Source: Gymnothorax reevesii (taxonomy: Eukaryota; Chordata; Actinopteri; Anguilliformes; Muraenidae). From it: a DNA stretch of 64,000 nucleotides. Position numbers and translations under genes: made by a program. Shown piece after piece: positions 22,330 through 33,645 of this stretch (within the stretch, counting starts at the first letter, position 1; every line of letters starts with the position of its first letter). The stretch is taken from the NCBI GenBank assembly GCA_029721435.1, contig CM056576.1, forward strand, positions 63,445,876 to 63,509,875, given 5' to 3'. The notes beneath the pieces are model-generated. The model was not told where the DNA came from. It made no database searches and worked only from the letters and a program-made list of their open reading frames with translations.

Positions 22330-23475
22330 CAGACACTTAACATAACATATAACGTAACATAACATAACATAACAAAGCCTGCCATAACAAAGTCAGGTAA
22401 GCTATTCCACATCGAAATTACTCTTTGGATGAAGAAATATTTCCGAATATCAGTGCTAAATTTACCTTTGGTCAACTTCCATTTGTGACCCCGAGTTCCA
22501 CTCAACACTTGGTTGAAGGAAGCCAACATGATTCACTTTGTTAATCCCTTTAACATATTTAAAGACCTCAATCACCTCTGAGTCTCCTTTTCCTAAGACT
22601 AAAGAGATTAAGGATCTTCAGCCTCTTCTCGTAGCTTTCATCTTTTATACCTGGAATAAGCTTGGTGGCTCCTCTCTGAACTTTCTCTAGAGCCTGTATA
22701 TCTCTCTTAAAGTTTGGTCCCCTGAACTTTACACAATACTCCAGGTGTGGTCTAACGAACGTGTTGTACAGAAGAAGCATCACCTCCTTAGATTTGTACT
22801 CAATACTTTTGGCAATATATCCTAGCATCTGATTAGCTTTTTTAACTGCTACGGCACAATGGCTAGAACCTGTGAGGGTTTGGTTAACAATCACTCCCAA
22901 ATCTTTCTCTTGTGCAGCACATTCCAGTTTTAAACCTCCCATGAAGTAATCCTGTCTAATGTTTTTATTACCTACATGTACAACATTTTGCTGGATTAAA
23001 TTTCATTTGCCACATTTCTGCCCAATTCTGGATTCTAACCAAATCGTCCTGAATCACTTTAGTAGACCCTAGACAATCTGCCAAACCCCCCAATTTAGTA
23101 TCATCTGCAAATTTAACCAATCTGCTCTCAATATTCCTATCAAGGTCATTAATGTAAATGAGGAACAGCAGGGGTCCCAACACCGATCCCTGGGGGACGC
23201 CACTCCCCACCATACCCAGCTCAGATGAGATATCACTGACCACTACTCTTTGTGTTCTGTCCTGTTACCAGTTTTGAATCCACTTCAGAATACCTCCTGT
23301 AACTCCAATGGAGCTCATTTCAAAAATTAGTCTCTTATGCGGTACTGTATCGAATGCTTTCTGAAAATCCAAGTATATGATGTCATAAGCCCTGCTCTGG
23401 TCGTAAGTCCTCTTCAAAAAATTCCAGAATATTTGTAAGGCATGACCTTCCCTTCCGAAAACCATGTTGGCTATC
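22330..23475 (-). pseudogene. LINE reverse transcriptase fragment (CR1/L2/Rex-like)
   Basis: The minus strand encodes the core and C-terminal part of a non-LTR retrotransposon reverse transcriptase. Visible blocks are IIYLDFQKAFDTVPHKRL, SGVPQGSVLGPLLFLIYIND, the catalytic VKFADDTKLG, then KDLGVIVNQTL, VRPHLEYCVKF and KVQRGATKLIPGIKDESYEK. A C-terminal segment reads DIRKYFFIQRVISMWNSLPD. The frame is split by stops and shifts near 23265, 22968 and 22568, so it is dead. The endonuclease domain is missing (5' truncation near 23475), as is usual for LINEs. The 3' end runs into a short tandem tail at 22330-22380. The exact clade cannot be fixed by eye. Confidence 0.9.
22332..22380 (-). repeat. 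pentamer tail of the LINE
   Basis: The plus strand reads repeated ataac units (cataacatataacgtaacat followed by more of the same). On the LINE's sense strand this is a run of gttat units at the 3' end. Short tandem 3' tails are typical of CR1/L2-type LINEs. Confidence 0.7.
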
Positions 23476-23504
23476 TCTCAAGATACTGTTACGTTCCTAA
23501 AACT

Positions 23505-23950
23505 GGTTACAATAAAAGGCCATCCCAAAATGTCAAATTTCATAAAAAGTCACCAAGCCACAAATGTCACAAATCATGCAGGAATGCGTCATAGGAATGC
23601 TGGATGCAGAGATGTCCCCCAGAGCAGTTTCTGCACAGCTGAATGTTCGCTATCGGACAATTGGGCGTTTTGGAGTTTTTTTTAGACAGACTGGCAGTAC
23701 AGCAAATCAACCTCACCCTCGTCATCCACGTGTGACCACACAAGCACAAGATAATCACATCCAGCTTCTCCACTTGCGTGATGGCCTCAGACCAGCAACA
23801 CGCACAGCAGATGAAACAGTTGGTCTGCACAACAGATGTATCGCACCTCAAACTGTCTGAAACCCCCTGAGAGAAGAGAACCTACATGCTCTTCGTCCTC
23901 ATCGTGATCCCAACCATGTCTACGAGTATCCCTGATTGCCATACGCCACT
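23505..23950 (+). pseudogene. Tc1-like element, internally deleted (third family)
   Basis: The left end (about 23510) reads caataaaaggccatcccaaa, close to a common fish Tc1 terminal repeat. The frame at 23564-23860 encodes the N-terminal DNA-binding part of a Tc1-like transposase: MSQIMQECVIGMLDAEMSPR, then NVRYRTIGRF, QTGSTANQPHPRHPRVTT and HLRDGLRPATRTADETVGLH. The catalytic core is missing. After about 23950 the sequence no longer matches a transposase. The copy is a deletion remnant next to the LINE's truncated 5' end. Confidence 0.8.
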
Positions 23951-24083
23951 ATCTTGCTTTAATGAACGGTAATCTGTTGCATATGAAATTATAAAATGAA
24001 TTGTGAATGACTTAGCATTCAGGGTTTTACAATATATTAAAGTTTAAAAGTGTCAAAAGGTGCCTTTTTATTTTTAAGTGTCT

Positions 24084-24148
24084 ATCCACAAAATGAGCTT
24101 ATTACAAATTTTATGGCTGCAACAGGTCTCAAAAAAGTTGGGAGACAC
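24084..24148 (+). mobile_element. Tc1-like family X, short fragment
   Basis: The sequence tatccacaaaatgagcttat followed by ggctgcaacaggtctcaaaa matches the left subterminal part of the family X copies (compare 34650-34710). Nothing else of the element remains. Confidence 0.7.
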
Positions 24149-24159
24149 AGACCTTTATA

Positions 24160-25690
24160 TGAAAGGCGCGCATACAGGCCTTTGCGCGCCTATCCATCAA
24201 AAAACGTTCAATTTCTGCGCGCCTAGCTATGCGAACTGCAGTGCCATCTAGACAGCATTTCCAAACTCTGTCATATAACCGCGCGAAGGCCCATAAGAAA
24301 CGGTGTGTGGACACGCGAGACTTCAGCCAATGGAAGTGCATGTTGCATCAACCACTTAAGATAAAAAAAAAACCCCCACCAAAGATGGCAAAGCGGGTTG
24401 GACATATTGCGCAACTTTCCGCTCATAGAACGTGGGATGTCGAAAGCAAGGGCGTATAACCCATTAAAACAGTCAGAAAGGACGGGAAGGAGTGGGTAAT
24501 GGAAATAAGCTTCCTCTATCAATCGTACGAAAGTTTTCATTGCCGAATTTTGGTTGTTTTGATGATGAAACTTGGTGTGATCAATTGGTCATTCCTGCTA
24601 ATAAATGGAGCCCTGGTTCGTTTCCCAGAAGCATAGATGCTAACGTTGGCAACTAACGTAGTTCGTTCAGTCAAAGTCAATGGTTCCAAGTGCCAAGAGT
24701 TGCCAACTTGACGACTTTCTCGCTTAATCTGGCGATTTTCCAAATCGGGATTGTTTGTCCACTCAAGACGTATGTATACGTCTTGAGAAAGTCGTCAAGT
24801 TGGCAACTGTAAGACTATAGCGAAATCGACAGTGCATCGTTCATTTTCGGCAGGATGACATGCTAAAATAAGCGAATTTACGAGAATGTGGATGTAACAG
24901 CTACGTCTTACAATTCATTGTTAAACATCTGCATTAACAATAACGTCATATTTGGAAGTTTTACTTACCAACCGAAGGAGACACGTATGATTCCGCCATC
25001 TCTGAAAGCAGCCTGGGCCGGTACGCGCAAGCGCAGTAAATGGCAAAGACGGATGCGAAAGAAGATGTTGCAGTTTCATAGTCTTATGCTACGAGTCAAC
25101 AGTTTATGTTGCGGTTTTTGCAGTTTCGGTAGCGGGGTATTATTTTTCTGTTGCTATTTCCGCGATTAATGTAGGCATTTCAAAGTTTTTGTGTGCTGAG
25201 GCTACGTTTTCTTTGGTAGGCCTGCTTTCTGATTCTGCTGTTGCACTTGAGAAGTTGAAGAATGACTACACAATCGACTGATGCTTGTATTTGACCCCGC
25301 CATAAAACTTCGTAGGTTGTTTTATTGAATAGACGTGGTTAATCTTATTTCTGCTCATGAGAATTTAAGTCCTACTATCGTTTTATTGTTAGCTATAATA
25401 ATCATGAAATCGAAAATTCTCATGGACTCCAGTATCTCTCAAATGGACACAAAATAGAAATGACAAAAAATAATGAATTGGGCTGAATAAGAGCTATTTG
25501 GTTTTCATTTCCGCTATTAATTGTTTTCGAGTTTATTTGTTGGGTTTTTAGTTCAAGCTTGCGGAGAACAGCTACGTTACAGACCATTCCAGCAGACTAC
25601 CGCAAGGGAAACCTTGTTTTTCCTCATTCATTGACACCGCAATCATAAATTAACCAGTAGAAGTTCACTTTGAGTTTAACAGTCGTAAGT
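24160..25690 (+). repeat. dispersed repeat R, copy 2
   Basis: Collinear with copy 1 at 414-1556 over several blocks, in the same orientation, with an extra ~400 bp in the middle (about 24600-25220). The extra part includes the perfect double hairpin at 24698-24808. GC-rich ends (gcgcgcctatccatcaaaaa at about 24182) suggest a real element terminus. Class unknown. Confidence 0.65.
24698..24808. repeat. perfect nested hairpin pair
   Basis: A 24-bp arm at 24698-24721 is the exact reverse complement of 24785-24808 (AGTTGCCAACTTGACGACTT then TCTC). Overlapping the right arm is a second perfect palindrome at 24762-24787, with 12-bp arms ctcaagacgtat/atacgtcttgag around a 2-base loop. The two structures share bases, so they compete or stack. 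Confidence 0.85.
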
Positions 25691-26724
25691 ATGTATTATT
25701 CAAAACTAAATGACTAATCTAAGACATTACTGATGAATTAAATTGGATAAAGCTAAATCACATAATGACTCAAATTGCAACTTGCCAAATGTAATGCCGA
25801 GTGAACAGAAACGGCGTTCATTAAAAAACATGTTTTTTATTTTTGTTTTTTTGTTTTTTTTTAACTGTCATACATGGCTGGTCAATGATCCGCGACATGA
25901 CGTTTATGGTGAAATTCATTCCACTAAGTAACGAAATAAACTAAAAAGACATTTTATTGGGTCCGTTTTCATACAGTTTAGACTTGTCAGACTGGCTTCG
26001 AAAACATCAGTTATCGCGTTTGCTTTTTCGGAGATATTTGCAGGCTGTGTTTGCGTTAAACCTGCAAGTTGCAATGTTACTGCTCCCAATACAGTGGAGA
26101 AGCACCTCTTCATTCAGTTTCAATTTCGTAAAATCAGGGTCAAGTAGCCTGACTAACTAGCGGTTCAAATGACCATATTACAAAGAACAACTTAATATTG
26201 ATGTTCACCTTTAACGCACATTTAAAAGGTTTATGCGCAGAAAGAATACTAAGTACGCTGATTTACCGTTCTCAAGTGGTAGCCCTGTTCGTAGTTGAGC
26301 TGGGGAAGCGAAATGTCGCTTGCTAATTCATTCAATTTTTTTCAGTAATCTGCGACTTGCAGGAAATTCTGCCAGACTCCTGGTTTTTTTCTTTAACATT
26401 ACGTTCCAAGACTATATCGAAGGGAGCAACTGATGCCTATATCACTTATCTTAACTGTAGTTAGGGCGGATCTTGGGGCACAATTGAAACGCACACTTGC
26501 CTGCCTATGTAAGAAGGATATAACGTAGGAAAAGAAAGGTAGTGTTGCACATGTTCATATTTTAAAGGTCGCCATAATATATTGCTTTTATTAGTTTAAT
26601 AATGGACAACATTCATATCACCTTAACTTTTCATGCAGGGCACGGTTTGCCTGCCTAAAATAGCATTTGAGCTGCATTAAAAAAATGCGCGCCAAAGGCA
26701 GAAAAATGAAGTTTACGCGCGCAG
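25691..26724. other. intron, nothing recognised
   Basis: Non-coding sequence with T-rich patches near 25830-25865. Short frames at 25743-26160 lie on both strands and are not similar to known proteins. Confidence 0.45.
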
Positions 26725-27402
26725 ATTTTCAAGAAAAGGCCTGGACACAGGCAAAAAGAGGCTGAAAAAGCAATTAATATATAAGAGAATCAGCTGAAGG
26801 AACATTTAGCAAGTAATTGAGTTAACTGGCATCAGGTGTGTAACATGATGGGCTATAAAAGGTATGTCTTCGAGAGGCTGAGTCTCTCAGAAGTAATGAT
26901 GGCCTGAGGCTCTCCAACCTGTGAAGATTTCCGTAAAAGATTTGTGGAATACTTAAAAACAATGTTCCTCAACGTCAAATTGCAAAGGCTTTGAAGGTCT
27001 CATCATCGACAGTGCATAACATTATGAAAAGATTCAGAGAAACAGGAAAAGTCTCAGTGCATAAGGGACAAGGCCGAAGACCTTTACTGGATGCCCGTGA
27101 TCTTCAGGCCCTTAGACGCCACTGCATCACTCACCAGCATGATTCTGTCATTGATATTACTACATGGTCCCAGGAATACTTCAAGAAACCACTGTCTGTA
27201 GACACAGTCCTCCGTGCCATCCACAGATGCCACCTAAAACTTTATCATGCAGAAAGGAAGCCATTGTTGAGCATGATCCAGAAACGCCACTGTGTTTTGT
27301 GGGCCAAGGCTCATTTGAAATGGACTGTAGCAATGTGTCCTGTGGTCGGAAAAGTCCAAATTTGACATTCCTGTTGGAAATCCTGGGCGTTGTGTCCTCC
27401 GG
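26725..27402 (+). pseudogene. Tc1-like element, family X, truncated copy
   Basis: The copy begins inside the element (ggacacaggcaaaaagaggc) and lacks the left terminal repeat. A transposase relic starts at 26899 (Met-Ala then a stop) and gives SSSTVHNIMKRFRETGKVSV, HQHDSVIDITTWSQEYFKKP and [20 protein letters not shown]. It stops abruptly at 27402 inside the codons for the first catalytic region and passes directly into MITE P sequence. The rest of the element is missing. Confidence 0.85.
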
Positions 27403-27487
27403 GCGTGTATTCGCAACTTTGCATTGACTTTAATGTAATCTGTCGTGCGAAAAATTTGTTTCGCGTCAGGTGTGAAAGCAGCTAAAG
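27403..27487. mobile_element. Palindromic MITE P, half copy
   Basis: The sequence from gcgtgtattcgcaactttgc to ggtgtgaaagcagctaaagt matches the right arm of the palindrome at 15860-15943. The left arm is absent. The junction with the Tc1-like copy lies at a shared ccgggc. Confidence 0.7.
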
Positions 27488-27922
27488 TGTCCGGTTTGTT
27501 TACATGATGCTCTGCGCGTCTGCTTACATCACTGGAATATCCAGTGTATTTGCTGACGCAACCATGTTCAGAAAATTCCGATGTAGTGTCCGAAATCTCC
27601 TTTGGTCATTCCTTATGTAGTGCACTATATCATATACGCAATCCAGGGAAAAGGGAGTGAGTGAATGAGTGGACGATTTCGAACACAGCTACTGTGTTGT
27701 TAATTCTCGTCACATCCTGTGTGAAGGAGCAGGTTAATTGGTGTATTTTTTTGGTAACAGCATATTGGGTTATTAAAATCAGGATTGTTCAGGATTGCCT
27801 CTCGCCGTTAATGAGAGAGAGAATGAAAGTCATAATTTACCCTAGATGTGTTTATCATACAATGAGATGTCTATTTCACCATTTTCTAAAGTATTTGAAG
27901 TTTAATGCAGTATACTGCTTAA
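27488..27922. other. intron, nothing recognised
   Basis: Non-coding sequence between two repeats. No features were seen. Confidence 0.4.
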
Positions 27923-27970
27923 TTATGCCTCGGTGCGCATGCGCAAGCGAGGTATACGGTAGTTTGTTTG
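27923..27970. repeat. hairpin-headed repeat, short copy
   Basis: The sequence tgcctcggtgcgcatgcgca followed by agcgaggtatacggtagttt forms an imperfect palindrome (gcctcg pairs with cgaggt, and the core tgcgcatgcgca is self-complementary). It is similar in layout to the other hairpin-headed repeats in the window, and is followed by gtttgtttgtgtctg. Confidence 0.5.
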
Positions 27971-28998
27971 TGTCTGATTCATTCATTTAGTCAGTCATTC
28001 TGACTGTTAATGGGATAGCTGCTGCGCCGGTGAATATCAAGTCCTAGAATATGGCTCTATGGGTTAAATGCCATGATCTCTTGGATTTAAATGCACCAGA
28101 TTTTTGAGATAGAGATTTGTTTTCAAGTTATAGCTCTATTTGATTACCACGATTGCTGCTGCAAGCGATCAAAACATCAACGAAGCTCTTCACAGTGGAT
28201 CACTTTACAACTGGTGAATTTGATTTATATCACAGCAATTGCTACTGCAGATGGCAAAACTTGACAAACGGAGCACAATGCCGACAGTGATTCATGTAGA
28301 CACACATTGCACACTGTGTTAAATACAGCACTGTGTGGATTTTCGAACTTACTGCTGCATGAACTCTATAAAACATCACAATTGATTTTTTTCCCACACA
28401 GTAACAGTGTGCAAATGAACAACGCTTTCAGTTATTGCGGGGCTTCTCTAAGCCTAACAACCGCAGTCTCGCTAAGTGGTCCTATGAAGCTGCTTATCTA
28501 CTCGTTATTTCAACCGAGGCTTTCCCCACCTAGATATCTGCGTGTTCACATAACAGAGACGGCGTTTGTAGCATATGACCAATCGTCTACCGGCAGCAGA
28601 GCAGCATATTTTACAAAATGAAGAGCAAATGATCATATTATAAAAATATGAGGAATACAGGATCATACAGATCAAAGACAATGCTCCAGACAATAGGACA
28701 CCCACCACCAGTTGGACGGGGGTGTAAATTACATTCTGTCAAAATGACGGGCGGTGTTCAAAATGTTCCTTCATTGTTGAAAAAAATCAGCAAATGACGG
28801 AAAATATTCAGTTAATGTGATCTCTGTCCTCCATAGTATGAAAGGTGCTTCCCTCCAAAAACCTATTGTTGTTCCCACAGAGTCTGAATTGCACTATTTA
28901 TTTGTCAGTGTTAAATAGACCCTGAATAGTGTGAAAGGGGTTTCCCTCCATAACTGTTCATTAATGTTCATCAGACTGCCACTGGTGGGTAAATGCTT
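27971..28998. other. intron, weak local duplication
   Basis: Mostly unassigned. A short direct duplication is visible: gtatgaaaggtgcttccctc near 28840 and gtgtgaaaggggtttccctc near 28930. Confidence 0.45.
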
Positions 28999-29423
28999 GA
29001 GTATGTTAAGGATAGATGCACAGCTAGGGCACTCTGACCTGTCCACACCACATTGGCACAATAATGGTTTCCTTTTAGCAACTTGACCATGCAGCTCATT
29101 GTTGTTTAAGTACCTCCTTTCTAAGCTCCTTGAAACCACCACACCATCTGTATTTCTTAAGGTAGCTTGTGGATTTTTCTCCTGGCAGTTTGATCTGGAA
29201 TTTTCCTTTGCCTACCTGACCTGGGCTCGGTGTCAGCATGTCCCTTAATTTTCCATCTATTCATCGCGGACTGAACAGTACTGGTTGGCATTTTCAAGTC
29301 TTTGGAAAGCTTTTTATATCCTTTCCTATCTTTAAAAATTTGAACTACCTTGTTACGAAGGTCCTTCAGGTAGTACCTTTCCGCTCTCCATGGCTCAGTG
29401 TCTAGCCAGATCAGTGCATTCAT
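28999..29423 (-). pseudogene. Tc1-like transposase N-terminus, family W
   Basis: Encodes MNALIWLDTEPWRAERYYLK, then KDRKGYKKLSKDLKMPTSTV, NRWKIKGHADTEPRSGRQRK and KIPDQTARR. This is the paired-like helix-turn-helix and GRPR-like linker of a Tc1-like transposase. After a frame change the relic continues with ERRYLNNNELHGQVAKRKPL. No catalytic Asp or Glu region is present. A related relic lies at 43801-43989. Confidence 0.8.
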
Positions 29424-29933
29424 TCGGGCGCTAACAAATTCAATTACTATACTCAGACACTAGTTACAATTTAAAAAGTCAAAGTTGTGGAACCCTCAAT
29501 AGCCATTTAAACGTGTGTGTGTCACCTTGTGTCTATATAAGAGAACTTCCGATATACTAGGAAGGGCAAGACACTAGATCTCTGCTGTGGTACAGTAAAG
29601 GGAGCGCCTAAATCAATTTGGTTGCCTCCATTAGGTTCTGCTGACCACAACTGTGTGCTCCTTCTCCCTGCACCGATTGGGAGATTTATAAAGACTCTTG
29701 CACAGACATTGATGAACTAATTGATGTCATTTGTTCTTGTGTGACTTTCTGTGAGAATATGATCATTCCCACCAAAACGATCAAGTTGTACCCCAATAAC
29801 AAACCCTGTATGTCCATGGAAGGCAGGGCCCATCTACAGGAGAAGAAGCTGTCCTTTAGTCACGGGGGACCTTCTGAATTACAAGTAGCTAAAAGAGAGC
29901 TGAGAATTGAAATTTGATTGGCTCAACAGAAAT

Positions 29934-31540
29934 ATAACCATCCATAATTATTGCCACCCCTGGTTAAGATGTGTTCTTTAGCTTCCAATAAATTCAGTTT
30001 TTTTGTAAATAATTTAGGACCACAATGAAAAAAGAGGAAAATCCAACCTTTAATTCAAGTGCATTTATTCAGTGGGAAAAAAATCCCACATTAAGAAATG
30101 ATTCTTTTACATCAAATCATGTGTGCCACAATGATTAGCTCCCCTGATTTTAATACTTTGCACAACCCCCTTTTGCCAACAAAACAGCACCTAATCTTCT
30201 CCTATAGTATTTCTCAAGATGGAGAATACAGAAAGAGGGATCTTCGACCATTCCTCTTTGCACAATCTCTCTAAATCATCCAGCGACCTGGGTCCTCTCC
30301 TCTGCACTCTCCTCTTCAGCTCATTCCACAGGTTTTCAATGGGGTCGAGGTCTGGGGACTGAGATGGCCTTGGGAGGAGCTTGATTCTGTGTCTGGTGAA
30401 CCATTTCTGTGTAGATTTGGCCACATGTTTTGGGTCATTACCTTGCTGAAAGACCCAGTGACGACCCATCTTCAGCTTTCGGGCAGAGGCCACCAGATTT
30501 TGATTTAAAATGTCCTGGTATTTCAAAGCGTTCATGATGCCATGCACCCTAACAAGGTTCCCAGAGCCTCTGGAAGAGAAACAGGCCCACAGCATCACCG
30601 ATGCTCCCCATACTTCACAGTGGGCATGAGGTGCTTTTCTGAATACTGATCTTTTGTGTTCCGCCAGACCCACTTAGAGTGTGTGTTGCCAAAAACCTCT
30701 ATCTTGGTCTCATCTGACCAAAGCACATGGTCCCATTTGAAGTCCCAATACTGCTTGGCGAACTCCAGACATTTGCATTTATGATTGTAAGTGAGAAAAG
30801 GTTTTTTCCGTGCATGCCTCCCAAACAGCTTGTTGGCATGTAGATAACGCCTGATGGTTGTTTTGGAGACTTTGTGACCCCAAGATGCTACCCTTTGTTG
30901 CAATTCTTTAACGGTGGGCTATGGAGAACTTTTTATTTCTCTTACCATCTTCCTCACTGTGCGTTGTGGCAAAATAGCCTTGCGTCCTCATCCAGGCTTG
31001 TTTACCACTGTTCCAGTTGTTTCAAACTTTTTAATGATTCCTCTGACAGTAGATATGGGCAGGTGCAGGCGAGTGGCTATTTTCTTGTAGCCATTGCCTG
31101 ACTTGTGAAGGTCGACACACATCTGCCTTATTTGAATGGTGTATTCCTTTGTCTTTCCCATGTAGAAGAGTGGATAAGAGGAATGGCCTCTGTGTCACGT
31201 CGTATTTATACCCCAGGGAAACAGGAAGTGATGATTTACTAATTAAATGTTCCTAGATACTCTGATCAACTTTGTAGAAATGACAGAAATAGTTCAATTA
31301 CATTTAATTCCTTGGAATTGTTTGGGGTGCCAATTATTGTGGAACAGGTGATTTTATGAAAATAATTATTTCTTACTCAGGGATTTTTTTTCCCCTTAAA
31401 ATTCATTTGAGTTGAAGGTTATATTTTTCTACAATTTTCAGTGTGAGAGTATGCTTCTACAATAAAAATTGAATTGAATTTATTTTAAGGCTTTTAACAC
31501 ATCTTAACCAGGGGTACCAATAGTTATGGAGGGCGCTGTA
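29934..31540 (-). mobile_element. Tc1-like transposon, family V, near full length
   Basis: The right end, read on the minus strand, is tacagcgccctccataacta followed by ttggtacccctggttaagat. The left end reads taaccatccataattattgc followed by cacccctggttaagat. This is a well-known fish Tc1 terminal sequence. TA lies at both ends inside the LINE codons. Length 1607 bp. It contains a broken transposase at 30191-31161. Confidence 0.88.
30191..31161 (-). pseudogene. Tc1-like transposase, family V (broken)
   Basis: DD34E transposase of about 323 codons. In order: a start at 31161 with a helix-turn-helix (IATRLHLPISTVRGIIKKFE), a second DNA-binding unit (SWGHKVSKTTIRRYLHANKL), the first catalytic Asp in VLWSDETKIEVFG, GASVMLWACFSSRGSGNLVR, the second Asp in HWVFQQGNDPKHVAKSTQKW, and the Glu in SPDLDPIENLWNELKRRVQR. 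The frame shifts between about 30600 and 30670 and breaks again near 30905, so no full protein can be made. The C-terminal 160 codons are intact, which suggests a fairly young copy. Confidence 0.9.
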
Positions 31541-32681
31541 AAAAAAAGTAGAGAGCAAACATGCAGAGAAGAACCTTTTTGCTGCATGGTCTCGTATGAA
31601 GACAGTGGCACCCATAAAATGGACTAAGAGCACTTCCATCACTATGGATGGTTTTGGTTCAAACTGTGATTTAGCCAGTGCTCTCAAATTATATTTACGA
31701 TTTGACCAGTTGGACTCCAGTGAGGAAGTTAAGAGTTGAAGAGATAATCTTTAAGATGATCAACACTTTGCTCTAGAGCAAAGGAAAGTGGAAAAGTGTT
31801 TCCTCTCTCTCAGAAATAGTAAAAGCCCTGGCCCTGATAAAATCTGTGGTATTTTTCTTCAGTCATGTGAGTCCTATCTTTCATCACATTTTGAATGTGT
31901 CATTGAGTCAGCAAAAGGTGTCCAGGCTGTGGAAGCGAGCAGAGATGATCCCTGTTCCAAGTGTCAGCAGACCTAAAATTTTGAATGATTTTAGACCGAT
32001 CGCCCACTGCATATAGCTTTAAAGCTGCAGCGTAAAGCCGGCTCTATTCTCAACGACTGCTTACATCATTTGCATTTGCTTCTTCGTTCTGGTTGTCATT
32101 TTGTGGTCCCTAAGGGGGTAGAAGAAAACAGTACAGAAATGGCTGTGTACCTTCAGCAATTGTTATGCTGAATAGTAAGGCCACCAGGTGAACAATCTTG
32201 TTCATATTGAACTTTAGTTAGATCTGGGAGATCTTGAAGCACTTTTCTATGATGAAATCTTTTGGGATGATTGTATTGTTCTTCTGTTGTGTGATTTGTC
32301 TTTTATGATGTCTTTTGTGTGGCTGTTATTTTATATTGGGATTGTTGAGTTCCTGTTTGCAAAACAAATTTACTGTTGGTACTAATAAAGAAACCTTGAT
32401 ATTACAAGGTCAAAAATTCAAGGGTTTGTAAACTTATGATCAGGGCCATTTGGGTGATTTCAGTTATCCTTATGATTTAGAAAGGAACCAAACACCAGTG
32501 TGATAAATGACGTCACATGTTCACTATTGTTAAATTAAAGACAGGTTTTTTTTGCATGATGAGTCATATTTTCAAAATAAATGGCAACATTTCACAAATT
32601 AAGCCCGGGAATACAAACTTTTGAGCACAACTGTAAAAGATTGCTTGCCGGTAAGCTGCAGGACCCTTGGTCCTATAGGCC

Positions 32682-33645
32682 ATTATCACACTGAAGCATA
32701 GGACTTCCGCATTCAGAGATAATAATGCACAGCAATTTCCGTTAGCTAAACAGCGAAATACTCTGGCGAACCTAAGTTTACATCTTTTACAGCTTCCCTC
32801 CTATAATTGTCAAAAATAACTTCCCGATGTCTTCAGATTAGTAGAACAACACTCCCCCACATTCCGCTCAAAACTGGACAAGGGATACAGCTTCTTTTTC
32901 GAAAACTTCACCTACAACTACGAAGGTTTGTGGCTACTAGCTAGCTAGCTAACTTATCATTAGGTTAGCTTATGCTAACATTACCTTGGCGTCAGCTCAG
33001 ATGTTCGTTTGGTTATAAGTTGTTAAGTGTGCAGTGGAAGGTAACGAGAAGCCTATGTTAAACCCAACAAAACTAAGTTTAACGTTTTTCACCATTTAAT
33101 GAGGCTGTCAATTCACCAATGTTAACCTGTATTCTGTTATGAAGAATATTAACGTTAGTCAGTGTCAGCTAGCTAATGTTAGCTAGCCATTTCAAGTCAG
33201 ACGCATAAGATATGACTGTCCTTTTTGCTAGAATGAACAATACATAGCACAGTAACTTACTGACAGTAAGTTATAGCTACAGTACATACATATCCTTGGT
33301 TGTGCAAAGTTGGTAACGTCAGCTAGAATTAGCCTGCTACCAGTACCTGCAGTCTGTTTCACTGAAGTGCCGGATAAAAACGAACATGGCATCTCATTGT
33401 TTTTTAAAGCATGGCCCTTTGTCTCGGCGAATCGCTTTATCCTACTTCTTCCTAAGATTTAATTCGCTCGGGAATCTATGAAAACTTAAGTAGGATTGCC
33501 GTTGTTAGTTCACTTTACAAAGTGGAACAGAGCAGTGACATCTAGCCTTAGTTTCAGCCATTGTTGATGTTGTTGAACTCCGCCGGAACTGGATAAACAC
33601 CAAATTCAAAAATCCCGCCCACGGAGCCCGGAAGCGTGATAATCC
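32682..33645. mobile_element. possible inverted-repeat element rich in gctagc
   Basis: A weak inverted repeat (attatcacactgaag near 32682, gcgtgataat near 33636) brackets a segment with many gctagctagctaac and gttagctagcc motifs, a pattern common in fish hAT-type MITEs. No target duplication was seen. The assignment is tentative. Confidence 0.3.

Larger units (their letters stand above)
29545..32398 (+). mobile_element. LINE fragment inserted in Tc1 family W, itself hit by a Tc1
   Basis: Plus-strand LINE relic in two parts, 29545-29937 and 31541-32398. The first part encodes LINE endonuclease-end sequence (TLDLCCGTVKGAPKSIWLPP, LGSADHNCVLLL, NNKP). The second begins KKVESKHAEKNLFAAWSRMK and reaches the reverse-transcriptase start, RKVEKCFLSLRNSKSPGPDK and SVSRPKILNDFRPIAH. 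It then jumps by internal deletion to a C-terminal segment resembling LLLRSGCHFVVP. The reading frame resumes correctly when the Tc1 insertion and one TA are removed. The 3' end lies near aataaagaaaccttga. Multiple stops; dead. Confidence 0.8.
28999..32634 (-). mobile_element. Tc1-like element, family W, copy 1, split by a LINE
   Basis: Minus-strand Tc1-like element. Its coding 5' part lies at 28999-29423 and its leader and terminal repeat at 32399-32634. The terminal sequence reads tacagttgtgctcaaaagtt on the minus strand. The two leader parts are contiguous in the second copy (46346-46633), which shows that 29545-32398 is an insertion. The end with the catalytic domain is missing beyond about 28999. 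Confidence 0.75.

Noticed and set aside
24129..24540. Short Arg-rich antisense frames in repeat R copy 2
   Set aside because: They are not conserved at the protein level with the equivalent region of copy 1 (516-794), so coding is unlikely.
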